Shown here: positions 1-5,177 of the stretch, in pieces
How the letters are laid out: every line of letters starts with the position of its first letter
Numbering within the stretch: the first letter of the stretch is position 1
Assembly (NCBI GenBank): GCA_038231615.1
Contig: JBBRLA010000616.1
Location: forward strand, 1 to 5,177
Source of the DNA: JBBRLA01 sp038231615
GTDB lineage: Bacteria > Myxococcota_A > Polyangia > Palsa-1104 > JAEUJZ01
Reading direction: 5' to 3'
Length of the DNA: 5,177 nucleotides
Program-made: the position numbers and the translations under genes
Notes under the pieces: model-generated
Database searches by the model: none
What the model was told of the DNA's origin: nothing
Seen by the model: the letters and a program-made list of their open reading frames with translations, nothing else

Positions 1-1
1 C

Positions 2-1318
2 CGCAAGAAACCCGACGCCCAAAGCGGCGGCACGGAATTGTGGAAGAGCTTCCAGGACGGCATCTCGTACGTCGTCGGGGATTTTGACGATGTAAAGGCC
101 TTTCACCGCCTGAAGGAGCACCTGGAAGAGATCGACAAGACCCGGGGCACCCAGGGCAACCGCATCTTCTATATCTCCACGCCGCCTGAGATGTTCGAGG
201 TGATCATCGAGAACCTGGGTAAGGCGGGGCTGATCGCCGAGGGCAAGGCCCCATTCACTCGCGTGATCATCGAAAAGCCCTTCGGCCACGACCTGGAGTC
301 GGCCCAGAAGCTGAACTCGGTGTGCTTGCAGGTGCTGCGGGAGGACCAGATCTACCGCATCGACCACTACCTGGGCAAAGAGACGGTCCAGAACATCCTG
401 GTTTTTCGCTTCGCCAACGGAATTTTCGAGCCGCTGTGGAATAACAAGTACATCGACAACGTACAACTGACTGTGGCGGAGGCGATCGGCATCGAGGGAC
501 GGGGCAACTACTACGACAAGTCCGGGACCTTGCGCGACATGGTGCAAAACCACATGTTTCAGTTCATGTCGCTGATGGCGATGGAGCCCCCGGTGGCCTT
601 CGAGGCCGACGCCGTGCGCGACGAGAAGCTGAAGGTACTGCGGGCCCTGCGCTACCTGCCCGTGGAGACGATTTCGGAATGGGCCACCCGCGGGCAGTAC
701 GCCGCGGGGTTTGATCAGGGGCGGCCGGTGCCGGGCTACAAGGAGGAGCCGGATGTGTCGCCGACCTCGACCACGGAGACGTATGTCGGGCTTAAACTGT
801 ACATCGACAACTGGCGCTGGGGCGGGGTGCCGTTCTATCTGCGGGCGGCCAAAAGGATGCCCAAGCGGGTGAGCGAGATCGCCATCACTTTCAAGAGCGT
901 GCCGCATTCGCTCTTTGGCGCCGGGGACTCGCGCCTGGCCCACGAGCCCAACGTGCTGGCGCTGCGCATCCAGCCCGACGAGGGCATCACGCTGAAGTTC
1001 TTGTCCAAGGTGCCGGGTCCGACCATCGATCCACGGCCGGTGACCATGGACTTTCGTTATGGGTCCAGCTTCGGCACGGAACCGCCGGAGGCCTACGAGC
1101 GGCTGATCCTGGATTGCATGCTGGGGGATGGCACTCTTTTCACTCGCGGTGACGAAGTCCTGGCGTCCTGGCGTTTTTGCAGCAGAATCTTGCAAGGATG
1201 GGCGCAAGAAGACAAGCGACGCGGCACGGCGCTGCCGGCTTATGAGGCCGGCACCTGGGGCCCCAAGGAATCGAGCGACATGCTGATGCGCGACGAACGC
1301 GCGTGGCGGAAGCCATGA
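2..1318 (+). CDS. zwf: Glucose-6-phosphate dehydrogenase, 5' end cut off by the window
   Basis: Oxidises glucose-6-phosphate to 6-phosphogluconolactone with NAD(P)+, the first committed step of the oxidative pentose-phosphate and Entner-Doudoroff routes; cytosolic. The frame is open from base 2, so the gene begins upstream. About 438 residues are visible; the family is usually near 490-510, so roughly 60-70 are missing, including the N-terminal GASGDL-type dinucleotide motif. Visible signatures in order are YISTPPEMF, RVIIEKPFGHDLESA, the active-site signature RIDHYLGKE (bases 356-382, with the catalytic His), the block around DNVQLTVAEAIGIEGRGNYY followed by SGTLRDMVQNHMFQ, NWRWGGVPFYLRAAKRM, and C-terminal GTEPPEAYERLILDCMLGD with RGDEVLASW. 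The TTG at base 38 is an internal leucine codon, not a start: homology continues upstream of it. The stop TGA (1316-1318) overlaps the opcA ATG, implying coupled translation. Recognition rests on family motifs and is very secure. Confidence 0.97.
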   Translation, partial: RKKPDAQSGGTELWKSFQDGISYVVGDFDDVKAFHRLKEHLEEIDKTRGTQGNRIFYISTPPEMFEVIIENLGKAGLIAEGKAPFTRVIIEKPFGHDLESAQKLNSVCLQVLREDQIYRIDHYLGKETVQNILVFRFANGIFEPLWNNKYIDNVQLTVAEAIGIEGRGNYYDKSGTLRDMVQNHMFQFMSLMAMEPPVAFEADAVRDEKLKVLRALRYLPVETISEWATRGQYAAGFDQGRPVPGYKEEPDVSPTSTTETYVGLKLYIDNWRWGGVPFYLRAAKRMPKRVSEIAITFKSVPHSLFGAGDSRLAHEPNVLALRIQPDEGITLKFLSKVPGPTIDPRPVTMDFRYGSSFGTEPPEAYERLILDCMLGDGTLFTRGDEVLASWRFCSRILQGWAQEDKRRGTALPAYEAGTWGPKESSDMLMRDERAWRKP

Positions 1319-2619
1319 GCGGCGGCAATACGGGCAACGGTGAGGCGGGAAAGCCGGCCGGCGGCACCGAGCGGCGCGAGGGCTGGGCGGTGCCGATGGA
1401 TCGGGTCGAGGCCTTCACCCGGGGCGCGGCCCTGGCGGTGGAGCCGGATGCCATCGAGAAGGAGCTTTCGGCGCTGTGGCGTCAGGCGGCGGAGCGGTCG
1501 CGGGCCGAGGGCTCGCAGTTCGCGGTGACGCGGGCCTGCCTGTGGAACCTGGTGGTCCATGTCAGCGGCGAGGATGCGTTTCAGGAGCTGAAGGGGCTTT
1601 TGGATAAGGTGTCCGAGGCGGTGCCGACTCGGCTGATCGTGCTGGTGGAAAGCCAGCCCGGGGAGGTGTGGAGCGGCAGCGAGCCGGTGCGCGCCTCGGT
1701 GGAGGCCAACCTGCGGCGATCCGGGGAGCGGCGCGAAGTGATCTCGGAAGAGATCACCCTGGAGGCGCCGAGTTCGGAGATGCGGCGGGTGCTGCAACTG
1801 GTGCGTTCGCTGCTTTTGCCGGACCTGCCGACGGCGCTGTTCTTCGCCGGGGATTTGCCGGGTGAGTCGCCAGATGCTTCGGCAGGTGCTTTGCCAGGTG
1901 CTTTGCCGGGTGGGTCGCCAGATGCTTCGGCAGGTGCTTTGCCGGGCGGGTCGCGGGCGCTCTTGCGGGAGTTGGTCACCGAGGTGGACCGGGTGATCCT
2001 GGACACCGGCAGGATGCCGGGCGCGGCGGTGGTCGGGGCCTGCGAACTGGTGAAGCCGGCCTCTTTGCCGGGGCAGACGCCGACCGAGGTGGCCGACCTG
2101 GGCTGGCTGCGTCTGTCGCCGTGGCGGGCCCTTTTGGCGTCGCTCTTCGACAGGCCGGAGGCGCTGCCGGCGCTGGACGCGCTGGACGAACTGCACATCC
2201 AGCACACCCAGCCGGCCGCTACCGGGGCCCATCTGCTGGCCGGGTGGCTGATCTCGCGGCTCGGCTGGCGGGCGGAAGCGCCGGGGGGAGTGCCGCTGCC
2301 GGGAGGGCTGCTCGACAAGGCGGGGCGCAAGGTGCGGGTGGTGTTCAGGCAAGTGGACGCATCCGAGTCCCCCGCCGGCATCGATCAGGTGAGGATGCAG
2401 TGCGGCCCACAGGTGTTTCGGGTGTGCGCGACCGGCCCCCGGTGCGTGGAACTGCACAGTCCGATTGCCTCGGCGCCCGCGATGCAGGTGGTGCTCGGGC
2501 GCAGCGACAGCGAACTGCTGGTGACCGCGCTGGGCGTGGGTGGGCGCGACCCGCTGATGTACGAGGCGCTGCGCAAGTCGCTGCTGGTCTTGCCGGGACA
2601 AAAGGGCGGGCCTTCTTAG
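1315..2619 (+). CDS. opcA: Glucose-6-phosphate dehydrogenase assembly protein OpcA
   Basis: OpcA-family proteins bind Zwf and promote its assembly or activity; known mainly from cyanobacteria and actinobacteria. This one has 434 residues, longer than many actinobacterial OpcAs. Family-like blocks are RACLWNLVVHV (about 73-83), VPTRLIVL (103-110), SEEITLEA (144-151), LLLPDLPTALFFAGDLP (166-182), DRVILDT (225-231), DLGWLRLSPWRALLASLFD (261-279), HLLAGWLISRLGW (306-318), and a C-terminal segment ending VGGRDPLMYEALR. Residues 1-25 are Gly/Lys-rich and probably disordered. Residues 183-214 are a tandem repeat of tetrapeptides (GESP/DASA/GALP/GGSP) in the loop after the LFFAGDLP strand; this looks like a later expansion. 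ATG 1315 is preferred over the in-frame GTG 1303 because GGCGGA (1305-1310) lies 4 nt before it and it gives the common ATGA overlap with zwf. A direct partner relationship with the adjacent zwf product is inferred from family knowledge and gene order. Confidence 0.9.
   Translation: MSGGNTGNGEAGKPAGGTERREGWAVPMDRVEAFTRGAALAVEPDAIEKELSALWRQAAERSRAEGSQFAVTRACLWNLVVHVSGEDAFQELKGLLDKVSEAVPTRLIVLVESQPGEVWSGSEPVRASVEANLRRSGERREVISEEITLEAPSSEMRRVLQLVRSLLLPDLPTALFFAGDLPGESPDASAGALPGALPGGSPDASAGALPGGSRALLRELVTEVDRVILDTGRMPGAAVVGACELVKPASLPGQTPTEVADLGWLRLSPWRALLASLFDRPEALPALDALDELHIQHTQPAATGAHLLAGWLISRLGWRAEAPGGVPLPGGLLDKAGRKVRVVFRQVDASESPAGIDQVRMQCGPQVFRVCATGPRCVELHSPIASAPAMQVVLGRSDSELLVTALGVGGRDPLMYEALRKSLLVLPGQKGGPS
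1860..1955 (+). repeat. 12-bp tandem repeat (8 units) inside opcA
   Basis: Eight consecutive 12-base units fit the consensus RGRTGSKTYGSC, apart from one or two mismatches in units 1, 5 and 8. They start at 1860, 1872, 1884, 1896, 1908, 1920, 1932 and 1944. Units 3, 4 and 7 are identical (AGGTGCTTTGCC), units 2 and 6 are identical (AGATGCTTCGGC), and units 1 and 5 differ by two bases, so there is a higher-order 48-bp period present twice. The preceding 12 bases (1848-1859) resemble the unit and may be the ancestral seed. Each unit is four codons, so copy-number change keeps the opcA frame. The codons (GGT, GCT, GAT, CCA, GCA) are unlike the G/C-ending codons around them. Confidence 0.92.
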
Positions 2620-2630
2620 GCCAGAACATA

Positions 2631-2637
2631 CGAGGTG
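2631..2637 (+). promoter_or_regulatory. Ribosome binding site that fixes the pgl GTG start
   Basis: CGAGGTG lies 5 nt upstream of GTG 2643. The open frame of pgl runs far back into opcA (to about 2121), but upstream residues there do not resemble a lactonase. This is the only good Shine-Dalgarno-like match in front of the conserved part, and it sits in the 23-nt gap after the opcA stop. Confidence 0.7.
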
Positions 2638-2642
2638 CCAAG

Positions 2643-3467
2643 GTGAATCAACATGCTCCAGAGGTCTGGATCGGCGATGACGCGATAGCCCTGGCGCGCG
2701 AGGGTGTGCGCCGGGTCGCAGAGTCGGCGCGGCGCGCGATTGCCCTGCGTGGCCGCTTCACTCTGGTGCTGGCCGGCGGGACCACTCCGCGGCGGATGTA
2801 CCGGATGCTGGCGGCCGACGAGCACGGCATCGACTGGAGCAAAGTCGAGTTCCTTTTCGGGGACGAGCGCATGGTCCCCAGGGACGACCCCGAGTCGAAC
2901 TATGCCATGGTGGACGAGACGCTGATGAAGCCGGTGCATGCGCAGCCGGAGCGCATCCACGGGGTGCCCACGGGACTGCCGGTGGAGGAGGCGGCGGCGG
3001 CCTACGAGGCGACGCTGCGGGAGATCCTGGACTCGCGGGAGCCGCGGCTGGACATGGTGATTCTGGGGATGGGGCCTGACGGGCACACGGCATCCATCTT
3101 TCCCGGGTCTCCGCTTTTGGCGGGGGACGAGTTCTTCTCCAATTCGCCGGACTCGGAGCTGATGCGGGCGGCGCGGGTGGCTCGATCCGCGCGGTCGTAC
3201 AGCACCCAGCCGCTGTGCGCGCCGGTGCGGGATTCGCCCAAGCTGCCGCAGCAGCGGGTGACGCTGACGCCGTTCATTATCAACCACGCCAGGCAGGTGC
3301 TGGTGCTGGTGGCCGGCGAGGACAAGGTAGCGGCGGTGTCGGCGGCGCTGGAGAGCGATGCGGCGCCGTCGGAGATTCCGATCCGGGCGATTGCGCCGGA
3401 GACGGGCATCCTGACCTGGCTGATCGACCGGCGGGCGGCGCGGGCGCTGACCAACGCGGCGCGCTGA
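2643..3467 (+). CDS. pgl: 6-phosphogluconolactonase (DevB/SOL type)
   Basis: Hydrolyses 6-phosphogluconolactone made by Zwf to 6-phosphogluconate; cytosolic. The protein has 274 residues from GTG 2643, somewhat longer than the usual 230-260. Motifs in order are LAGGTTPRRMY (43-53, phosphate-binding loop of the glucosamine-6-phosphate isomerase/lactonase fold), FLFGDERMVPRDDPESNY (70-87), LGMGPDGHTASIFPGS (141-156, with the catalytic His of GHTAS at 148), RVTLT (205-209) and ARQVLVLVAGEDK (216-228). Residues about 162-190, between the HTASIFPGS loop and the strand leading to RVTLT, look like an insertion of about 28 residues compared with typical bacterial lactonases; the frame is intact across it. 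The start is chosen on the ribosome binding site at 2631-2637 and on where homology begins. It follows opcA by 23 nt and almost certainly shares its mRNA. Confidence 0.95.
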   Translation: MNQHAPEVWIGDDAIALAREGVRRVAESARRAIALRGRFTLVLAGGTTPRRMYRMLAADEHGIDWSKVEFLFGDERMVPRDDPESNYAMVDETLMKPVHAQPERIHGVPTGLPVEEAAAAYEATLREILDSREPRLDMVILGMGPDGHTASIFPGSPLLAGDEFFSNSPDSELMRAARVARSARSYSTQPLCAPVRDSPKLPQQRVTLTPFIINHARQVLVLVAGEDKVAAVSAALESDAAPSEIPIRAIAPETGILTWLIDRRAARALTNAAR

Positions 3468-3515
3468 GATCATGGACGCAACGGACGGACCGAACGCGAA
3501 CGGAGATGCGGAGCG

Positions 3516-4541
3516 ATGACTCTACTGGCGGGCGATCTGGGCGGTACCAAGACCCTGCTCGGGCTTTATGGCGACGACGGGAAGCTGCTGGTGTCGCGGC
3601 GCTTTCCGAGTCAGGCGTTTGCCAGTCTGGAGGCGATGGTAGCGGCGCTTTTGGACAGCCCGGAGGGGCGGGCGCACCCGCGGCCTGAGCGGGCGGCCTT
3701 CGGGGTGGCGGGACGGGTCGAGGAGGCGGGGACGGGACAGCGGGCGCGGATCACCAACCTGAGCTGGGGCATCGAGACGGCGAAGCTGGAGCAGGTGGTG
3801 GGGCTGCGGCGGGCGCTTTTGGTAAACGATTTCTATGCGGTGGCGGCGGCGACGGGGCCGCTGAGCGAGGGGGCGCAGGACGGCGAAACGTTGTGTCACT
3901 TAAACCCCGGGACGCAGGCGCAGGGCAGGGGGGCCATCGGGGTGCTGGGGGCGGGGACCGGGCTGGGCGAGGCGATGGTGGTGCGCTCGACCGGGGTGCC
4001 CGTGGTGATGCCGTCGGAGGGGGGGCACGGGGACTTCGCGCCGCGGGACGAGGTGGAGATCGCCTTGTTGCGTTTCCTACAGCAGCGTCACGGGGGGCAT
4101 GTGAGTTATGAGCGGGTGTTGAGCGGTGTGGGGCTTTTGGCGTTGTATGAGTTTTTTCGCGGGCACTTGCAGGACCCTTTGGCCCCGCCAAAGGATTTGC
4201 AGGCGGCGCTGGATCACGATCGGGAGGCGGCCCCGGCGCTGATCTCGAAGTACGGGCTTTTGGGGACGGACCAAGTATGCGGGGAGGCGCTGAACCGGTT
4301 CGCGGCGCTCTACGGGGCGGAGGCGGGGAACCTGGCGCTGCGGGCGCTGGCGACGGGCGGGATTTACCTGTCTGGGGGGATTGCGCCGAAGATCCTGGCG
4401 AAGCTGCGGGAGGGGCCGTTCATGGAGGGGTTTTTGGCCAAGGGGCGGTTCTCGGCATTTCTGGCGACGGTGCCGGTGTACGTGATGCTGAGCGAGGACA
4501 TTGGCCTGCTCGGGGCATCGGTGCTGGCCCGGGAGGTCTGA
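3516..4541 (+). CDS. glk: Glucokinase (E. coli Glk family)
   Basis: Phosphorylates free glucose with ATP to glucose-6-phosphate, feeding Zwf encoded upstream; cytosolic. The protein has 341 residues, close to E. coli Glk (321). Motifs in order are GDLGGTKT (6-13, phosphate-1 loop), ITNLSW (79-84), NDFYA (104-108) with the catalytic Asp at 105, GAGTGLGEA (145-153), SEGGHGDFAP (167-176) with glucose-binding Glu 168 and His 171, SYERVLSG (197-204) with the equivalent of E. coli Glu187 at 199, and the adenosine-side motif SGGIAPK (286-292). The C-terminal VYVMLSEDIGLLGAS matches the family end. This pattern belongs to the Glk family, not to the ROK glucokinases with their CXCGXXGC zinc motif. The ATG at 3516 is preceded by CGGAGA (3501-3506). 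No key residue is missing. Glycine codons are overwhelmingly GGG, giving the gene a strong G bias on this strand. Confidence 0.96.
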   Translation: MTLLAGDLGGTKTLLGLYGDDGKLLVSRRFPSQAFASLEAMVAALLDSPEGRAHPRPERAAFGVAGRVEEAGTGQRARITNLSWGIETAKLEQVVGLRRALLVNDFYAVAAATGPLSEGAQDGETLCHLNPGTQAQGRGAIGVLGAGTGLGEAMVVRSTGVPVVMPSEGGHGDFAPRDEVEIALLRFLQQRHGGHVSYERVLSGVGLLALYEFFRGHLQDPLAPPKDLQAALDHDREAAPALISKYGLLGTDQVCGEALNRFAALYGAEAGNLALRALATGGIYLSGGIAPKILAKLREGPFMEGFLAKGRFSAFLATVPVYVMLSEDIGLLGASVLAREV

Positions 4542-4552
4542 AGTGAGGTTGG

Positions 4553-4572
4553 CGCCTGCCAGAATGCAGGCG
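4553..4572 (+). other. Hairpin between glk and the DUF4105 gene, overlapping its RBS
   Basis: CGCCTGC (4553-4559) and GCAGGCG (4566-4572) are perfect reverse complements around a 6-nt loop (CAGAAT). No run of T follows, so this is not a standard intrinsic terminator. The right arm overlaps the only good ribosome binding sequence for the next gene, so the stem could mask it. A weak 3'-end-forming or mRNA-stabilising role for the upstream operon is an alternative. The pairing is seen directly; the function is inferred. Confidence 0.45.
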
Positions 4573-4575
4573 GAG
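4569..4575 (+). promoter_or_regulatory. Ribosome binding site for the DUF4105 gene
   Basis: GGCGGAG ends 4 nt before ATG 4580, a slightly short but workable spacing. It supports 4580 over the later in-frame ATG 4598 and TTG 4622, which lack a comparable purine tract. Its first four bases lie in the right arm of the 4553-4572 hairpin. Confidence 0.5.
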
Positions 4576-4579
4576 TGTC

Positions 4580-5177
4580 ATGATTAGTTGGACTGAGATG
4601 CTGCCGCTTTCAGAATCGTGGTTGCGCCGTGCTGCGCTGGCCCTTTTGCTCTTGCTTCCCGCCGTGCAGGCGCAGGCCCAAGTGCCGGCCCCGGCGCCCA
4701 TCATCGACCTGTACACCATGGGCCCGGGGGACGAACTGTTCAGCACCTTCGGCCACGCGGCCCTCTGCGTGACCGACGCACTGACGCCCCAGGGGCGCTG
4801 CTACAACTACGGCACCGCCGACTTCAGCTCCCCGGTGCCCTTCACCTGGGCCTTCCTGCGGGGCCGGGCGCTCTTCTGGGTCGCCGATCAGGAACTGCCG
4901 CGGATGATGGCCACATATAAGTGGCAGGACCGCACCGTCTACCGCCAGCGCCTGCCGCTGCCCATTTTACAGGCGCAGGACCTGGCGCGGCGCCTCACGA
5001 CTGCCACCGTCGGCCCAGGCCGTTTCTACCGCTACCACCACTTCCGCGACAACTGCACCACCCGCCTGCGCGATTTGATGGACGCGGTGACCGGGCCTGC
5101 GGGGCCGCTTCGCCGGGGCGCCGAGGTCCATGCCGGGCCGACCTTCCGGCAGTACGCCCTGGCCGGGTTCGCCGACA
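4580..5177 (+). CDS. Secreted DUF4105 / Lnb N-terminal periplasmic domain protein, 3' end cut off
   Basis: The frame is open to the window end (199 residues seen). The N-terminus has a signal peptide: after a 14-residue leader come two arginines, a run of Ala/Leu (about 18-29) and a likely signal-peptidase site after AQA (31-33), so the mature part is periplasmic or surface-exposed. From residue 41 it matches the DUF4105 family: IIDLYTMGPGDELFSTFGHAAL, CYNYGTADF, FLRGRALFWVA, and FRDNCTTRLRDLMD. The biochemical role of this domain is not established to my knowledge. The conserved FGH (His 59) and NC (Cys 159) could form a catalytic dyad. Cys 63 and Cys 74 may pair in the oxidising periplasm. 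The start could also be ATG 4598, which gives a shorter, more typical signal peptide. Codons end in C more than in glk, hinting at an independent transcription unit or different history. The family call is good; no function is assigned. Confidence 0.85.
   Translation, partial: MISWTEMLPLSESWLRRAALALLLLLPAVQAQAQVPAPAPIIDLYTMGPGDELFSTFGHAALCVTDALTPQGRCYNYGTADFSSPVPFTWAFLRGRALFWVADQELPRMMATYKWQDRTVYRQRLPLPILQAQDLARRLTTATVGPGRFYRYHHFRDNCTTRLRDLMDAVTGPAGPLRRGAEVHAGPTFRQYALAGFAD

Noticed and set aside
1303..1314. GTG 1303 as the opcA start
   Set aside because: No ribosome binding site precedes it, whereas ATG 1315 has GGCGGA at 4 nt and the typical ATGA overlap with zwf.
1860..1955. CRISPR array or insertion-sequence remnant at the opcA repeat
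   Set aside because: Units are contiguous 12-mers with no spacers, the reading frame is intact, and there are no terminal inverted repeats or transposase fragments.
1240..2601. Long minus-strand open frame (453 codons) opposite opcA
   Set aside because: It is extremely rich in Arg, Gln, His and Pro, as expected from the complement of G+C-rich coding DNA, and has no recognisable domain; opcA on the + strand has clear family blocks throughout.
2121..2642. Upstream extension of the pgl frame into opcA
   Set aside because: The extension is Gly/Ala/Arg-rich and unlike lactonases, lies on well-conserved opcA sequence, and a good ribosome binding site supports GTG 2643.
2616..3473. Minus-strand open frame (285 codons) covering pgl
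   Set aside because: Composition is dominated by Arg/His/Pro/Gln with no domain, and it mirrors the conserved lactonase codons; a shadow of pgl.
4553..4572. Rho-independent terminator after glk
   Set aside because: The stem is only 7 bp and no T-run follows it, so I list it as a hairpin of unknown role.
4618..4920. A 100-codon + frame starting at GTG 4618
   Set aside because: It is Arg/Gly/Pro-rich and out of phase with the frame that encodes the signal peptide and the DUF4105 motifs.

Overview
The window is a G+C-rich bacterial segment with every gene on the + strand and almost no spacer between them. From left to right it holds the 3' part of zwf (glucose-6-phosphate dehydrogenase), opcA (G6PDH assembly/activator protein), pgl (6-phosphogluconolactonase), glk (E. 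coli-type glucokinase) and the 5' part of a secreted DUF4105 / 'Lnb N-terminal periplasmic domain' protein. No RNA gene, insertion sequence, CRISPR array or minus-strand gene is supported.

The first four genes form one metabolic cassette. Glk makes glucose-6-phosphate, Zwf (with OpcA) oxidises it to 6-phosphogluconolactone, and Pgl hydrolyses that to 6-phosphogluconate, the entry point of the oxidative pentose-phosphate and Entner-Doudoroff routes. Junctions are tight: an ATGA overlap for zwf/opcA, 23 nt for opcA/pgl, 48 nt for pgl/glk and 38 nt for glk/DUF4105. No promoter is visible in any gap, so one polycistronic mRNA is likely. The DUF4105 gene looks unrelated in function. It has a signal peptide, different third-position usage, and a hairpin just ahead of it that overlaps its ribosome binding site.

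The organism cannot be named with certainty. High G+C, an opcA gene, an E. coli-type Glk and a DUF4105 protein with the FGHAAL...YNYGTADF...NCTTRLRD pattern together suggest a Myxococcota/'deltaproteobacterial' type of genome. Acidobacteriota or another high-G+C Gram-negative phylum is possible.

This is mostly ordinary central metabolism; I see no clear new biological system. The signals most worth a second look are: (1) a 96-bp, eight-unit, 12-bp minisatellite expanded in frame inside opcA, with codons unlike the rest of the gene; (2) a strong preference for the codon pair CTT-TTG at Leu-Leu positions; (3) an insertion of about 28 residues in Pgl next to the active-site loop; (4) the hairpin over the DUF4105 ribosome binding site; and (5) a His...Asn-Cys arrangement in the DUF4105 protein that resembles permuted papain-like (NlpC/P60/LRAT-type) enzymes.
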